Assembly: GCA_020403425.1 (NCBI GenBank)
Contig: JADBXR010000008.1
Location: forward strand, 186,001 to 250,000
DNA length: 64,000 nt
Direction: 5' to 3'
Source of the DNA: Chitinophagaceae bacterium
Lineage (GTDB): Bacteria; Bacteroidota; Bacteroidia; Chitinophagales; Chitinophagaceae
The translations under genes were made by a program, and so were the position numbers. Every line of letters starts with the position of its first letter. The stretch's first letter is position 1. Below, piece by piece: positions 15,487 to 24,092 of the stretch. The notes beneath the pieces were generated by a model. It was not told where the DNA came from. It saw only the letters and a program-made list of their open reading frames with translations, and ran no database searches.

Positions 15487-16095
15487 ATGGACCTCTCCCA
15501 ACACACCAAAAACATCCTCGGCCTGCAACTACCTACCGACCCCCGCTGGGTTGACCTTGCCAATATCTCGCTGGAAGCCATTCTCACCGACCATGCCTAT
15601 TGTGAGCAGAAAGCAGCCACTACCTGTATCACCCTGATACAGCGGTATTCAGACAAGGAGCGGCTGGTAGCAGAACTGGCACCGATCGTAACAGAAGAAT
15701 GGGGACATTTCCGGCTGGTGTTGAATGAACTGCATAAAAGGAACCTGAAATTGGGCAAACAACGCAAGGATGAATATGTGAACAAACTGATCGAGTTCCA
15801 GAAAAAGGGTGGCAGTCCGGAAGACCGGCTGCTGGATCATCTGCTCACCATGGCCATGATAGAGGCCAGAAGTTGCGAACGTTTCAAACGACTGAGTGAA
15901 GGTTTACCGGATGCCTATCTGCGAAAGTTCTATCGCAGGTTCATGGAAAGCGAGGCCGGCCATTATACGCTATTCATAGATCTGGCTGAGACCTATCTCG
16001 GCAAAACCAAAGTAAAAAAACGCTGGAAAGAATGGTTGGCGCATGAGACCGAGATCATGAAAGATCTGGAGATCAGGGGTGACCGGATCCATTGA
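15487..16095 (+). CDS. miaE: tRNA-(ms2io6A37) hydroxylase (MiaE-like)
   Basis: A 202-residue ferritin-like di-iron protein. Glutamate and ExxH-type ligands are seen in LEAILTDHAYCEQKAA, TEEWGHFRLV, MIEARSCERF and ESEAGHYTLF, in the correct order for a four-helix di-iron centre. MiaE hydroxylates the isopentenyl side chain of ms2i6A at tRNA position 37 using O2. It is a plus-strand single gene between bioF and the GSCFA gene, both on the minus strand. Confidence 0.9.
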   Translation: MDLSQHTKNILGLQLPTDPRWVDLANISLEAILTDHAYCEQKAATTCITLIQRYSDKERLVAELAPIVTEEWGHFRLVLNELHKRNLKLGKQRKDEYVNKLIEFQKKGGSPEDRLLDHLLTMAMIEARSCERFKRLSEGLPDAYLRKFYRRFMESEAGHYTLFIDLAETYLGKTKVKKRWKEWLAHETEIMKDLEIRGDRIH

Positions 16096-16119
16096 CCTGC
16101 CGGCAATTCATCAGCCCCT

Positions 16120-17118
16120 TCAAAGATGGTCTCTGAAGTATTCGAGTTCACCGGAAAGATCAAGGTATGGATAACGCTCCTGTAAGGATTGGGTTTTAAC
16201 CAGATAGGTCTTCAGGAATTTCTGGTGCTGGGAAGTTTCGGGATTGAATGGTTTGTGCTGGAAGGCCAGGTTCAGTTCTGCGATCTCTTTCATCAACGAC
16301 CTCGTCTCTTCATTCATACAGGCATCGGTGAATTTCTCCCATACATATTGGGTGGCATGGTAGTTGGGGTGTACCAGGTCCTCTGCGTAGAACCGGTAAT
16401 CACGCAGGTCATCGATCACCAGTTCGTAGGCAGGGAAATAGTATAACTGTTCAAAATTCTCTACCAGTTCATGTACCGCCTGTATGAGTATCGCTTTGCT
16501 GCGGTTATTCTCGATCACACCTTCCCGCAGGTGACGTACCGGGCTGATAGTGAAAATGATCTGTAAGGAGGGATTATATGCCTGCAGTTTCCTGATCATA
16601 TCTCCCAGCAATGCAACCGCTTCGGGTACCTGCATCAGTCTTTTCCGGAACCAGTTGGCCGGTGCCTTGTGATTATTGGCTGCTACGGAACCGGGTACTG
16701 CATTGGCCGCTTCGGGTGTTAACGTATACAGCCAAGCGGAGCCCAATGTGATCATCAGGTGATCGGCATGTTTCAGGTACTGCTGCGCCTGTACAATGGA
16801 GCTATTGATCTTGCTGATGCACTCCTCCGCTGTGATGCCCGAATAACGGCTATGGTGTTTCCAGCTATGCCAGGTCTCGTTGTGCAGGAAGATATCGGCA
16901 GCGGTGACTAATTTTCCTGAAAGGTAACTTTCCACTGCTTCTACCACGCTTACGGGATTGAACAGGATACCGTTCGGGTTCTCCAGCACATTGAATTTGT
17001 GTTTACGCAATTTATCAGCGATATTCTCTGTAAAACAGGAACCCATCAGCATCAGTTGTTGCGGATGCTGAACAGGTTTGGGTGCGCGTTTGATATCAAA
17101 CTCAAAATGAAATTTCAT
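16120..17118 (-). CDS. GSCFA domain-containing protein
   Basis: A 332-residue protein with LMGSCFTENIADKLR near residue 30, the motif that names the GSCFA family. Members resemble SGNH/GDSL hydrolases: the serine of GSCF would be the nucleophile, and DLVHPNYHATQYVWEKF near the C-terminus supplies the Asp-His part. The substrate is unknown. No signal peptide is seen. Its start lies two bases after the mvaB stop, so the two are probably co-transcribed. Confidence 0.87.
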   Translation of the reverse strand: MKFHFEFDIKRAPKPVQHPQQLMLMGSCFTENIADKLRKHKFNVLENPNGILFNPVSVVEAVESYLSGKLVTAADIFLHNETWHSWKHHSRYSGITAEECISKINSSIVQAQQYLKHADHLMITLGSAWLYTLTPEAANAVPGSVAANNHKAPANWFRKRLMQVPEAVALLGDMIRKLQAYNPSLQIIFTISPVRHLREGVIENNRSKAILIQAVHELVENFEQLYYFPAYELVIDDLRDYRFYAEDLVHPNYHATQYVWEKFTDACMNEETRSLMKEIAELNLAFQHKPFNPETSQHQKFLKTYLVKTQSLQERYPYLDLSGELEYFRDHL

Positions 17119-17120
17119 GG

Positions 17121-18011
17121 TCAGTGTACAAATATTTCAGCAGCAATCTGCAAACTCTCTGTCAACGCTTTTTTGTTGAGGTTCTGCAATAATCCTTTTT
17201 TTTCAAAATAACCGATCAGCAACTCTGTATCCATGTTTCCTACAAGTTCATCCTGCGCCATCGGGCAGCCACCGATACCTTTCAGTGCCCCATCAAAACG
17301 GAGGCAACCCGCATGCAGCGCCGCTTCGGTCTTTGCCAGCCATTGCCCGGGACCGGAGTGCAGGTGTACACCAAACCGGATATCCGGATACTTTGGGATG
17401 AGTGTCTGCAAGGCAAATTGTATCTGCGCTGGTGTTGCTACACCAACGGTATCGGCCAGAGAAAGCGTATGGATACCGCGGCGGAACATCTCATCTGCCC
17501 AGTGCAGCAGGATATCTTCCGTATACGCGTCGCCATAAGGATTGCCGAATCCCATACTCAGGTATACCACCATTTCCTTGTTGTTCTTGATACAAAGCTC
17601 CTGTATCGATTCCACCCGCTGTACGCTTTCTTCCAGGCTACTATTGGTATTCCGTAACTGGAAAGTGGGCGATAAGGAAAAAGGGAAACCCAGATAACGA
17701 ATCTCATCAAACACAACAGCTTCTTCGGCACCACGGGTATTGGCAACGATGGCCAGCAGTTGGGTTACCGACCCTGACAGGTCCAGTCCTGCGATCACCT
17801 CCCGGGTATCGGCCATTTGCGGAATGGCTTTGGGCGAAACGAAACTACCAAAATCAAGTGTATCAAAACCCACCTGCAGTAAGGCATTCAGGTAACGTAT
17901 CTTATCGGTCGTGGCAATGAAACTTGGCCACCCCTGCATGGCATCGCGGGGGCACTCGACCAACGTGAGTGGTGAGTGGTGAGTGGTAGGTGGGGTATCC
18001 ATTGTATACAT
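17121..18011 (-). CDS. mvaB: Hydroxymethylglutaryl-CoA lyase
   Basis: A 296-residue TIM-barrel lyase that splits HMG-CoA to acetyl-CoA and acetoacetate in leucine breakdown. It has VECPRDAMQGW at the start of the barrel, FGSFVSPKAIPQMADT, LADTVGVATP, the metal-binding HLHSGPG and the catalytic loop GIGGCPMAQDELVGNM. The first dozen residues (TTHHSPLT) are encoded by a short-word repeat and are probably not part of the ancestral enzyme. ATG codons at 18011 and 18002 are both possible. It lies between rlmB (2-nt gap) and the GSCFA gene. Confidence 0.93.
   Translation of the reverse strand: MYTMDTPPTTHHSPLTLVECPRDAMQGWPSFIATTDKIRYLNALLQVGFDTLDFGSFVSPKAIPQMADTREVIAGLDLSGSVTQLLAIVANTRGAEEAVVFDEIRYLGFPFSLSPTFQLRNTNSSLEESVQRVESIQELCIKNNKEMVVYLSMGFGNPYGDAYTEDILLHWADEMFRRGIHTLSLADTVGVATPAQIQFALQTLIPKYPDIRFGVHLHSGPGQWLAKTEAALHAGCLRFDGALKGIGGCPMAQDELVGNMDTELLIGYFEKKGLLQNLNKKALTESLQIAAEIFVH
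17965..17994. repeat. GTGAGTGG word repeat inside the mvaB 5' end
   Basis: Three tandem copies of GTGAGTGGT and a related tail, the same word as in the rpsD-rpoA spacer. Here it is translated as part of the mvaB N-terminus. Confidence 0.65.
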
Positions 18012-18013
18012 AA

Positions 18014-18760
18014 TTACTTACCCATACGGTGTTTCATGGCTTCATATAAAATGATACCGCTGGCCACGGACACATTGAAAGAATCGAAACCGGTTGCCAT
18101 AGGTATCTTGAAAAAATGATCCGCAGCTTTGGCCAGATAAGGCTGAACCCCCTTACCCTCATCGCCCATAATGATACAACAGGGATCGGTGAAAGGAAGT
18201 TCAAAGACGTTTTTCTCCGCCCGCATTTCGCTGGTGAATACGAGTATCCCGTTCAGATGCAGGGTATCTACGGCCTTGAGCAAACTGTTCACCCGACAGA
18301 TATGGATCTGCTCCAGTGCACCGGCACTGCTTTTCATGGCTTCCTCATTCAATGCTCCTACTCCTTTGTCCGGGATAATGATGGCTTGTGCCCCACAACA
18401 CATGGCACTTCTGGCAATGGCGCCGATATTTCTCACATCGGTGACCCCGTCCAGCATCAGGAACAGAGGTAGCTCCCCTTTAGAAACCACATGATCGATC
18501 ACCTGTTGCAGGTCCATATATTGAACACGCGCCACAAAAGCCAGCACACCCTGGTGATTGGCCTTGGTCATACCATTCAGTTTCTCTACAGGCACCAGTT
18601 GGATAGGCACGTTCTGGTCGCGGGCCAGTTTACGAATGGTATTGATCACATCACCGGAAGCATTCTTTTGCAACAATATCTTATCTATCGCTTTCCCTGT
18701 TTGCAGGGCTTCTACCAGCGGCTGCCGGCCAATAATTAAGGAGCTTTGTTTGATAGCCAT
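18014..18760 (-). CDS. rlmB: 23S rRNA (guanosine-2'-O)-methyltransferase, TrmH/SpoU family
   Basis: A 248-residue SPOUT enzyme that methylates the 2'-OH of G2251 in 23S rRNA with SAM. The N-terminal substrate-binding domain (IIGRQPLVEAL) is followed by the knot domain with LDGVTDVRNIGAIARSA (motif 1), IIMGDEGKGV (motif 2) and FDSFNVSVASGIILYEAM (motif 3). The ATG at 18758-18760 is preferred. A -7 box ends three bases upstream of it, so the message may be leaderless. It is followed after 2 nt by mvaB. Confidence 0.94.
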   Translation of the reverse strand: MAIKQSSLIIGRQPLVEALQTGKAIDKILLQKNASGDVINTIRKLARDQNVPIQLVPVEKLNGMTKANHQGVLAFVARVQYMDLQQVIDHVVSKGELPLFLMLDGVTDVRNIGAIARSAMCCGAQAIIIPDKGVGALNEEAMKSSAGALEQIHICRVNSLLKAVDTLHLNGILVFTSEMRAEKNVFELPFTDPCCIIMGDEGKGVQPYLAKAADHFFKIPMATGFDSFNVSVASGIILYEAMKHRMGK

Positions 18761-18763
18761 CTG

Positions 18764-18795
18764 CAAATGTACTTATTTCCATTACCCTTCTGAAA
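18764..18795 (-). promoter_or_regulatory. Promoter of rlmB, probably leaderless
   Basis: On the minus strand TACATTTG (18764-18771) fits the -7 consensus exactly and TTTC (18792-18795) lies 20 nt upstream. The rlmB ATG starts only three bases after the -7 box, so transcription should begin at or just beyond the start codon. Confidence 0.55.
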
Positions 18796-18824
18796 AGAGG
18801 ACTTTCTGAGTGTTTGATTTCTTT

Positions 18825-19319
18825 CTATCGTTTCCGAAGCGAGTTGGGCAGACCTATTAACAAGTATATGATGACCAGCCCCACCAATGCAAATTTGACC
18901 GCTGCACAGAAAAAAGTGAGCCGCAGCGACATCTCATCATAATTACCTGCAAGGGTTTTCAGCATCAGCAGATTTTCTGCAATGTCCAGTATACCTGCTA
19001 CCCAGATGCTTTTGGCCAGGAAGATCCCTGTTTGTGCTAACCAGCTTTGAGGCGCCCATTTCAAAGCCGTGATTTCGGCAGCCAGGGAAAGAAAGAGGAC
19101 ATAAGTGACAATAAAGACAAAATCGAGCCAGATATTCATTTTGGCAACAGACAGGTCCCAGCCTGTCAATGTTGTTTGCAACAGTGTCCAGCTATTGGCA
19201 AATTCCAGGTCCACAATACCATGCGGACTGGTGGGAGTTTTGAGACCGCTACCCTGCCATTGCATCACAACGACCATGATCATACAACCGACAGCAGTCA
19301 CGGTAAGGTTCCTTTTCAT
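18825..19319 (-). CDS. Small integral membrane protein
   Basis: A 164-residue protein with an N-terminal hydrophobic segment and three further probable membrane helices (about 60-83, 95-117 and 135-158). No catalytic motif or known family was recognised. It lies between rlmB and the metK terminator on the same strand, with its own short gaps on both sides. Confidence 0.75.
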   Translation of the reverse strand: MKRNLTVTAVGCMIMVVVMQWQGSGLKTPTSPHGIVDLEFANSWTLLQTTLTGWDLSVAKMNIWLDFVFIVTYVLFLSLAAEITALKWAPQSWLAQTGIFLAKSIWVAGILDIAENLLMLKTLAGNYDEMSLRLTFFCAAVKFALVGLVIIYLLIGLPNSLRKR

Positions 19320-19388
19320 ACCAGTTGATTGAAAGGGTTAACAAGCGAGTCTATCAAAGATACTCAACCCCGTTACGGAAAACAAAAA

Positions 19389-19410
19389 GCCCCTGCTTTT
19401 GAGCAGGGGC
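19389..19410 (-). terminator. Rho-independent terminator of metK
   Basis: A perfect 9-bp GC-rich stem (19389-19397 with 19402-19410). On the minus strand it follows metK and is followed by TTTTTG. Confidence 0.85.
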
Positions 19411-19434
19411 CTGATTATGTGGTTGTTGGAAGAA

Positions 19435-20688
19435 TTATTTTACGCCGAAGGCTTTTTTCACTTTGGTAACATAATCCAGTTTCTCCCAAGTGAACAGTTC
19501 CACTTTCACTTTCTTCACTTTACCGTTGGGCAGTGTGAACTCTTTGGTTACCACTTCGTTCTTACGACCCATGTGACCGTAAGCGGCGGTCTCGCTGTAC
19601 ATCGGTGTACGCAGTTTCAGGCGCTGCTCGATAAAGTAAGGACGCATATCAAAAATGCTTTCCACGATCTTACCGATCTGTCCGTCAGTCAGTTGAACCT
19701 TAGCGGTACCGAAAGTATTCACGTTGATAGAGGTAGGTTGTGCTACGCCGATAGCGTAAGACACCTGAACCAGCACCTCATCTGCAATACCGGCAGCTAC
19801 CAGGTTTTTGGCGATGTGGCGGGTTGCATAGGCTGCAGAACGGTCTACCTTGCTGGGATCTTTTCCGCTGAATGCACCACCACCGTGGGCACCTTTACCA
19901 CCGTAGGTATCTACAATGATCTTACGGCCGGTCAGACCAGTATCGCCGTGCGGACCACCAATCACGAACTTACCGGTTGGGTTGATGTGATACTTGATCT
20001 TATCGTTGAACAGTTTTGCGTATTTTTTATACTTGGCCTTTACCCTTGGGATCAGGATGTTGATGATGTCTTCCTTGATCTTGGCCAACATTTTGGCTTC
20101 GGTATCAAAATCATCGTGCTGGGTAGATACCACGATCGCATCGATACGAACGGGGCGGTTGTTATCATCATACTCCAATGTCACCTGGCTTTTCGCATCA
20201 GGACGGAGGTATTTGATCTGTTTGTTCTCTCTTCTCAGGGCAGCCAGTTCAATCAGTATCTTATGGGCCAGATCGAGTGCCAGCGGCATATAATCGTCTG
20301 TTTCGTTGCTGGCATAACCAAACATCATTCCCTGGTCGCCTGCACCCTGCTCTTCTTTTTTCTTACGGTCAACACCCTGGTTGATATCGGCAGACTGCTC
20401 ATGAATCGCTGACAGGATACCACAGCTGTTCGCTTCGAACATATACTCGCTCTTGGTATAACCGATCTTACGGATCACTCCGCGGGCAATTTCCTGAACG
20501 TCCAGGTAAGCTTTTGATTTCACCTCGCCCGCCAGTACCACCTGGCCGGTAGTAACCAATGTTTCGCAGGCCACTTTCGACTGCGCGTCGAAGGCAAGAA
20601 AGTTATCGATCAATGCATCTGAAATCTGGTCGGCTACTTTGTCCGGATGACCTTCAGATACGCTCTCAGAAGTAAACAAGTAAGGCAT
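19435..20688 (-). CDS. metK: S-adenosylmethionine synthase
   Basis: A 417-residue enzyme that makes SAM from ATP and methionine, supplying methyl groups for the window's methyltransferases among others. It has [15 protein letters not shown] at the N-terminus, [10 protein letters not shown] (ATP loop), [20 protein letters not shown], and [19 protein letters not shown], all family signatures. It is slightly longer than the E. coli enzyme. It has its own promoter and terminator and so appears monocistronic. Confidence 0.98.
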   Translation of the reverse strand: MPYLFTSESVSEGHPDKVADQISDALIDNFLAFDAQSKVACETLVTTGQVVLAGEVKSKAYLDVQEIARGVIRKIGYTKSEYMFEANSCGILSAIHEQSADINQGVDRKKKEEQGAGDQGMMFGYASNETDDYMPLALDLAHKILIELAALRRENKQIKYLRPDAKSQVTLEYDDNNRPVRIDAIVVSTQHDDFDTEAKMLAKIKEDIINILIPRVKAKYKKYAKLFNDKIKYHINPTGKFVIGGPHGDTGLTGRKIIVDTYGGKGAHGGGAFSGKDPSKVDRSAAYATRHIAKNLVAAGIADEVLVQVSYAIGVAQPTSINVNTFGTAKVQLTDGQIGKIVESIFDMRPYFIEQRLKLRTPMYSETAAYGHMGRKNEVVTKEFTLPNGKVKKVKVELFTWEKLDYVTKVKKAFGVK

Positions 20689-20710
20689 GTTAGGTTGATT
20701 TTAATGGGTG

Positions 20711-20742
20711 CAAATATAGAATAATATAAATACTCTATTAAA
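20711..20742 (-). promoter_or_regulatory. Promoter of metK
   Basis: On the minus strand a perfect -7 box TATATTTG (20711-20718) and a -33 TTTA (20739-20742) are spaced by 20 nt. The -33 element overlaps the 3' end of the upstream DUF4270 gene. Confidence 0.7.
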
Positions 20743-22219
20743 TCCGTGAGAAAATAACCCGTAACCGCATACGGAACCGGGAGTGTGTACCTCCTCCAAG
20801 CCTTACCCTTCCATCCCCTACATCATTTCCGACAGAAGGGTTGAGGTAGTACAGGGAGTTACTGGTATTACCGGGGTAAGGGGGCGTATAATACAATGAA
20901 TCGTTAGCGGGGGCCGAGAGACGTAAGGTATAAGAAGTGTCTTTACGGGTAACAATGCCCTGCACATAACGGCTGAGGTCAAAAGTATAGGCAGCAATAT
21001 TATCGTACCCCTGTATGGCCTTGGATGACAGATATCCTCCGAAACTTGAGATATTGGGGCCGCTGCTGCTGATGGTATAATCGTTAGGGATATTCCTTTT
21101 GCTTTTGATCGCAGAATCATACCTGCTCAGCAACAGGTACCGGGGTGGTACCATCTGCTTTTCGAACGTATTCAGGTTGGCATCGTCAGGAACCTGTTCT
21201 GCGATCAGTTCCGCCCGGTGAATGATCCGGTTAGAAAGGCTCTGTAAACCCGGGATCCTCACCCTTACAAACGTACCGGGTGTTGTTTGTACGTACACCA
21301 GTGAGTCTGATTTGGAAGTTGTGGTCAGGTATTTGGCCGCTTCGCTACCGGTACGGTTACGCAATACCTGGTTGATATTACCACTGTTCACGGTGTTCAT
21401 ACGGAAATAGCTTACCGCTGTATCGCGCTGTGTGGCTCCGGTTGAACTGGAGCTATAATACAGTGCGAACTTGGTATTGGTGTCCGCCAGATTCACTTTC
21501 AACAGGGCATTGGCACCTGCTGCATCAGCTGTTACCGCAAACCCGGAGAAATACAGACGGAAAGTGGAATCGGTCAGATAGGCATTGGTAGAATCGTAGG
21601 TCTTGAGGAATCGTGTAGCAACCGATTTGTTCAAAGGTATCCGTATCTGGTTCTTGGCATTCTCATAACGGTTATTCACAGAATCACCCAGTCTCCGGAT
21701 ATCAAAAGTACGGGATGGTCCCAGTGATTGTCCAAGATTGATATTTACTGCAGAACTATAATTAGAAGGGTACGCACGGTATTGTTCCAGCGGGGTATTG
21801 TTGTCTATTTCAAAAACATTCAAACGGATAGGCGCCGTAGAATCTCCATACAGGCCCTTATAACTGAGGATCAACACGGCAGAATCCACCACGATACTAT
21901 CCTTGTGACCGGGAATGTAAAAAGGGTAGCTGGAAGGCTTCAGTTCAAAGAACAGAGAAGCCTGGGTTTTTCCGAACAGAGGATCCGTATTGATATAACC
22001 GAGCAACTGGTTATCGCTCTTGTAGATCCGGGTAGAATCAAAATCTTCGTATGTATCAGTAAGAACGTCCAGAATGGTGTCCTTGGTAATCACACCGTCA
22101 ATGGCAGGGATCAATCCCGAACCAACGTCTGTAGAAGAGATACGCGTGCAGCCTGTCAGAAAAATGAGCAAAACAACACCGGAAATAAGGGTTCTACGCA
22201 GCGTAAAAAGTGAATGCAT
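20738..22219 (-). CDS. DUF4270 family lipoprotein
   Basis: A 493-residue lipoprotein with a signal peptide and lipobox LTGC (Cys about 24). The pattern GSGLIPAIDGV after the cysteine, LLGYINTDPLFGKTQAS and the long beta-rich body with C-terminal RGS-like LYYLNPSVG match DUF4270 proteins of Bacteroidota. Their function is unknown. It starts 10 nt after the GT5-domain gene, an arrangement I recall as common in this phylum, with panC divergent. Confidence 0.87.
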   Translation of the reverse strand: MHSLFTLRRTLISGVVLLIFLTGCTRISSTDVGSGLIPAIDGVITKDTILDVLTDTYEDFDSTRIYKSDNQLLGYINTDPLFGKTQASLFFELKPSSYPFYIPGHKDSIVVDSAVLILSYKGLYGDSTAPIRLNVFEIDNNTPLEQYRAYPSNYSSAVNINLGQSLGPSRTFDIRRLGDSVNNRYENAKNQIRIPLNKSVATRFLKTYDSTNAYLTDSTFRLYFSGFAVTADAAGANALLKVNLADTNTKFALYYSSSSTGATQRDTAVSYFRMNTVNSGNINQVLRNRTGSEAAKYLTTTSKSDSLVYVQTTPGTFVRVRIPGLQSLSNRIIHRAELIAEQVPDDANLNTFEKQMVPPRYLLLSRYDSAIKSKRNIPNDYTISSSGPNISSFGGYLSSKAIQGYDNIAAYTFDLSRYVQGIVTRKDTSYTLRLSAPANDSLYYTPPYPGNTSNSLYYLNPSVGNDVGDGRVRLGGGTHSRFRMRLRVIFSRI

Positions 22220-22229
22220 GAGTTAGTGA

Positions 22230-23048
22230 TTACTTGCCCGCAAGGTCGTTGTACAATTCTAAATACTCTGTTAAATCAGAATCCCATCCCTTGAAAGGAA
22301 CTATCTTCTTTCCTTTCACTTTGGCGAAATCCTCAACGAGTTTCTTTTCTATTTTATCAGCTCCGAAAGTGATGGCATCTGCAAAACTGGCACCGCCACG
22401 GAACATGGCCGTATTGTTTCCCTCCTTGAAGGCTTCCAGGTCCTTGTCTTTGATGTTGCTGTTGATGATGGCTTTCTGTACAAAGTCGGCCCCGAGTTTT
22501 TCCTTGAAGGTGTTCTGCCCAATGGTGAAGATCACTTTGCTGTTACCGAATACAGGCTCCTTTTTATAGGCGGTCTTGATATAGGCAGGGATCAGCCCCG
22601 TCATCCAGCCACTGCAATGGATCACATCCGGGGGCCATCCGAATTTCTTAACGGTTTCCAGCGCTCCCTTACAGAAGAAAACAGTACGGAGTATGTTATC
22701 ATCGAACCAGGCCTCCTCATCATCATGGAATACCTGCTTTCGTTTAAAAAAGTCTTCGTTCTCCAGAAAATACACCTGTAAACGGGCGTTTGGCAAAGAA
22801 GCCACTTTGATCTGCAATGGATAATCGTCATTATCTACCGACACATTGATGCCCGAAAGCCTCACCACCTCGTGTAAACGATGCCTTCTCTCATTGATCA
22901 CCCCAAAGCGCGGCATGATGCACCTCACTTCCAAACCACTGTCATTGCTTTTGATCGCCAGCTTGTTGATCACCTCGGCGAACTCGGTGAGCTCCAGATA
23001 AGGCGACATTTCTGTAGCAATGAATAAAATTCTTTTCTTTGTTGACAT
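22230..23048 (-). CDS. Glycogen/starch synthase N-terminal (GT5) domain protein
   Basis: A 272-residue protein with KRILFIATEMSPYLELTEFAEV at its start, read in short pieces like the ADP-glucose-binding first Rossmann domain of glycogen synthase, and PDVIHCSGWMTGLIPAY in the middle. The second GT-B domain is absent. It is about half a full GlgA. Bacteroidota often carry this short form as an intact gene. Whether it is catalytic is unclear, since the nucleotide-sugar site normally lies in the missing domain. It is probably co-transcribed with the DUF4270 gene. Confidence 0.85.
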   Translation of the reverse strand: MSTKKRILFIATEMSPYLELTEFAEVINKLAIKSNDSGLEVRCIMPRFGVINERRHRLHEVVRLSGINVSVDNDDYPLQIKVASLPNARLQVYFLENEDFFKRKQVFHDDEEAWFDDNILRTVFFCKGALETVKKFGWPPDVIHCSGWMTGLIPAYIKTAYKKEPVFGNSKVIFTIGQNTFKEKLGADFVQKAIINSNIKDKDLEAFKEGNNTAMFRGGASFADAITFGADKIEKKLVEDFAKVKGKKIVPFKGWDSDLTEYLELYNDLAGK

Positions 23049-23089
23049 TAGTACGTGAATTTTAGCACGATGCTGGAAAAATCAGTTGG

Positions 23090-23097
23090 CAAAGTTA
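23090..23097 (-). promoter_or_regulatory. -7 box upstream of the GT5-domain gene
   Basis: TAACTTTG on the minus strand fits TAnnTTTG exactly and lies 41 nt before the ATG. A GTTG (23118-23121) 20 nt upstream is a fair -33. Confidence 0.45.
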
Positions 23098-23152
23098 CGT
23101 AAAATGCACCGAAAAGCAACGCAAATCCGGCTTTTGCCCAAATCCACCTCAA

Positions 23153-24019
23153 ATGATCCTACTAAAAACAGCTTCTGACCTATCCCGTACACTTGCCTCC
23201 CGTAGAGCGTCCGGGGCCCGGATCGGTTTCGTTCCCACCATGGGGGCATTACACCCCGGACACCTGAAACTGGTCGAACATAGTAAAAAAAACAGTGATG
23301 CTACTGTGGTCAGCATCTTTGTGAACCCCACCCAGTTCAACGACGCGAATGATTATGCACAGTACCCCATTACGCTGGAGAAAGACATTTACCTGCTGGA
23401 GCAGGCTGGTTGCGACATATTATTTCTTCCTGCAATAGATGAGATCTATCCCAGAGGAACTGCTTTACAGGAGCCCTATGCCCTGGGTTATTTGGAGACC
23501 CTGTTAGAGGGCAAATACCGTCCGGGGCATTTCCAGGGTGTCTGCCAGGTAGTGCACCGGTTACTGGAACTGGTACAACCTTCCCTCCTGTTCATGGGGC
23601 AGAAAGATTATCAGCAATGTATGGTGGTCCGCCAACTCATACATCTGAAGCAACTGCCCGTTGATCTACGTATCATCCCTACCCTGCGCGAAACATCCGG
23701 ACTGGCCCTGAGCAGCCGTAACCTGCGACTGTCCGAAAAAGATAAGGAGGCGGCCACCGCTATTTACCGCTCGCTGCAGATGATCCGAAACGAGCTGCGT
23801 CCCGGGAACCTGGGGCCACTGATCACCAGGGCCACAAATGAGATCAGGGCCGCAGGCTTTGAAAAGATAGACTATGTCTCCATCGCATCCGCACAGGACC
23901 TCTCGGAAGTGAGCAACTGGAATGGACATAGTCCACTGGTAGCACTGGTAGCGGCGTTCCTCAACGGAGTTCGCCTGATCGATAATCTTTCGTTGGCGGA
24001 GGCAGGCAATCCGGCATGA
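23153..24019 (+). CDS. panC: Pantothenate synthetase
   Basis: A 288-residue ligase joining pantoate and beta-alanine with ATP to make pantothenate. PTMGALHPGHLKLVE carries the HxGH nucleotide-binding motif, with FVNPTQFNDANDY, GQKDYQQ and SSRNLRLS further on. It is divergent from the GT5-domain gene. panB, the preceding pathway step, is at 28871-29686 rather than adjacent, and panD is not seen in the window. Confidence 0.97.
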   Translation: MILLKTASDLSRTLASRRASGARIGFVPTMGALHPGHLKLVEHSKKNSDATVVSIFVNPTQFNDANDYAQYPITLEKDIYLLEQAGCDILFLPAIDEIYPRGTALQEPYALGYLETLLEGKYRPGHFQGVCQVVHRLLELVQPSLLFMGQKDYQQCMVVRQLIHLKQLPVDLRIIPTLRETSGLALSSRNLRLSEKDKEAATAIYRSLQMIRNELRPGNLGPLITRATNEIRAAGFEKIDYVSIASAQDLSEVSNWNGHSPLVALVAAFLNGVRLIDNLSLAEAGNPA

Positions 24020-24092
24020 GCCCCTAACAGCCTTCACCTGCAAAACAGGATTATTAGAATTGCTTGCTTAACTTGCCATCGAATATTCCGCT

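Noticed and set aside
19399..20412. 337-codon open frame antisense to metK
   Set aside because: It runs through the metK terminator and opposite conserved metK codons. It is a shadow frame.
22230..23048. Glycogen synthase pseudogene
   Set aside because: The short form has clean ends and an intact frame and, as far as I recall, is common as such in Bacteroidota.
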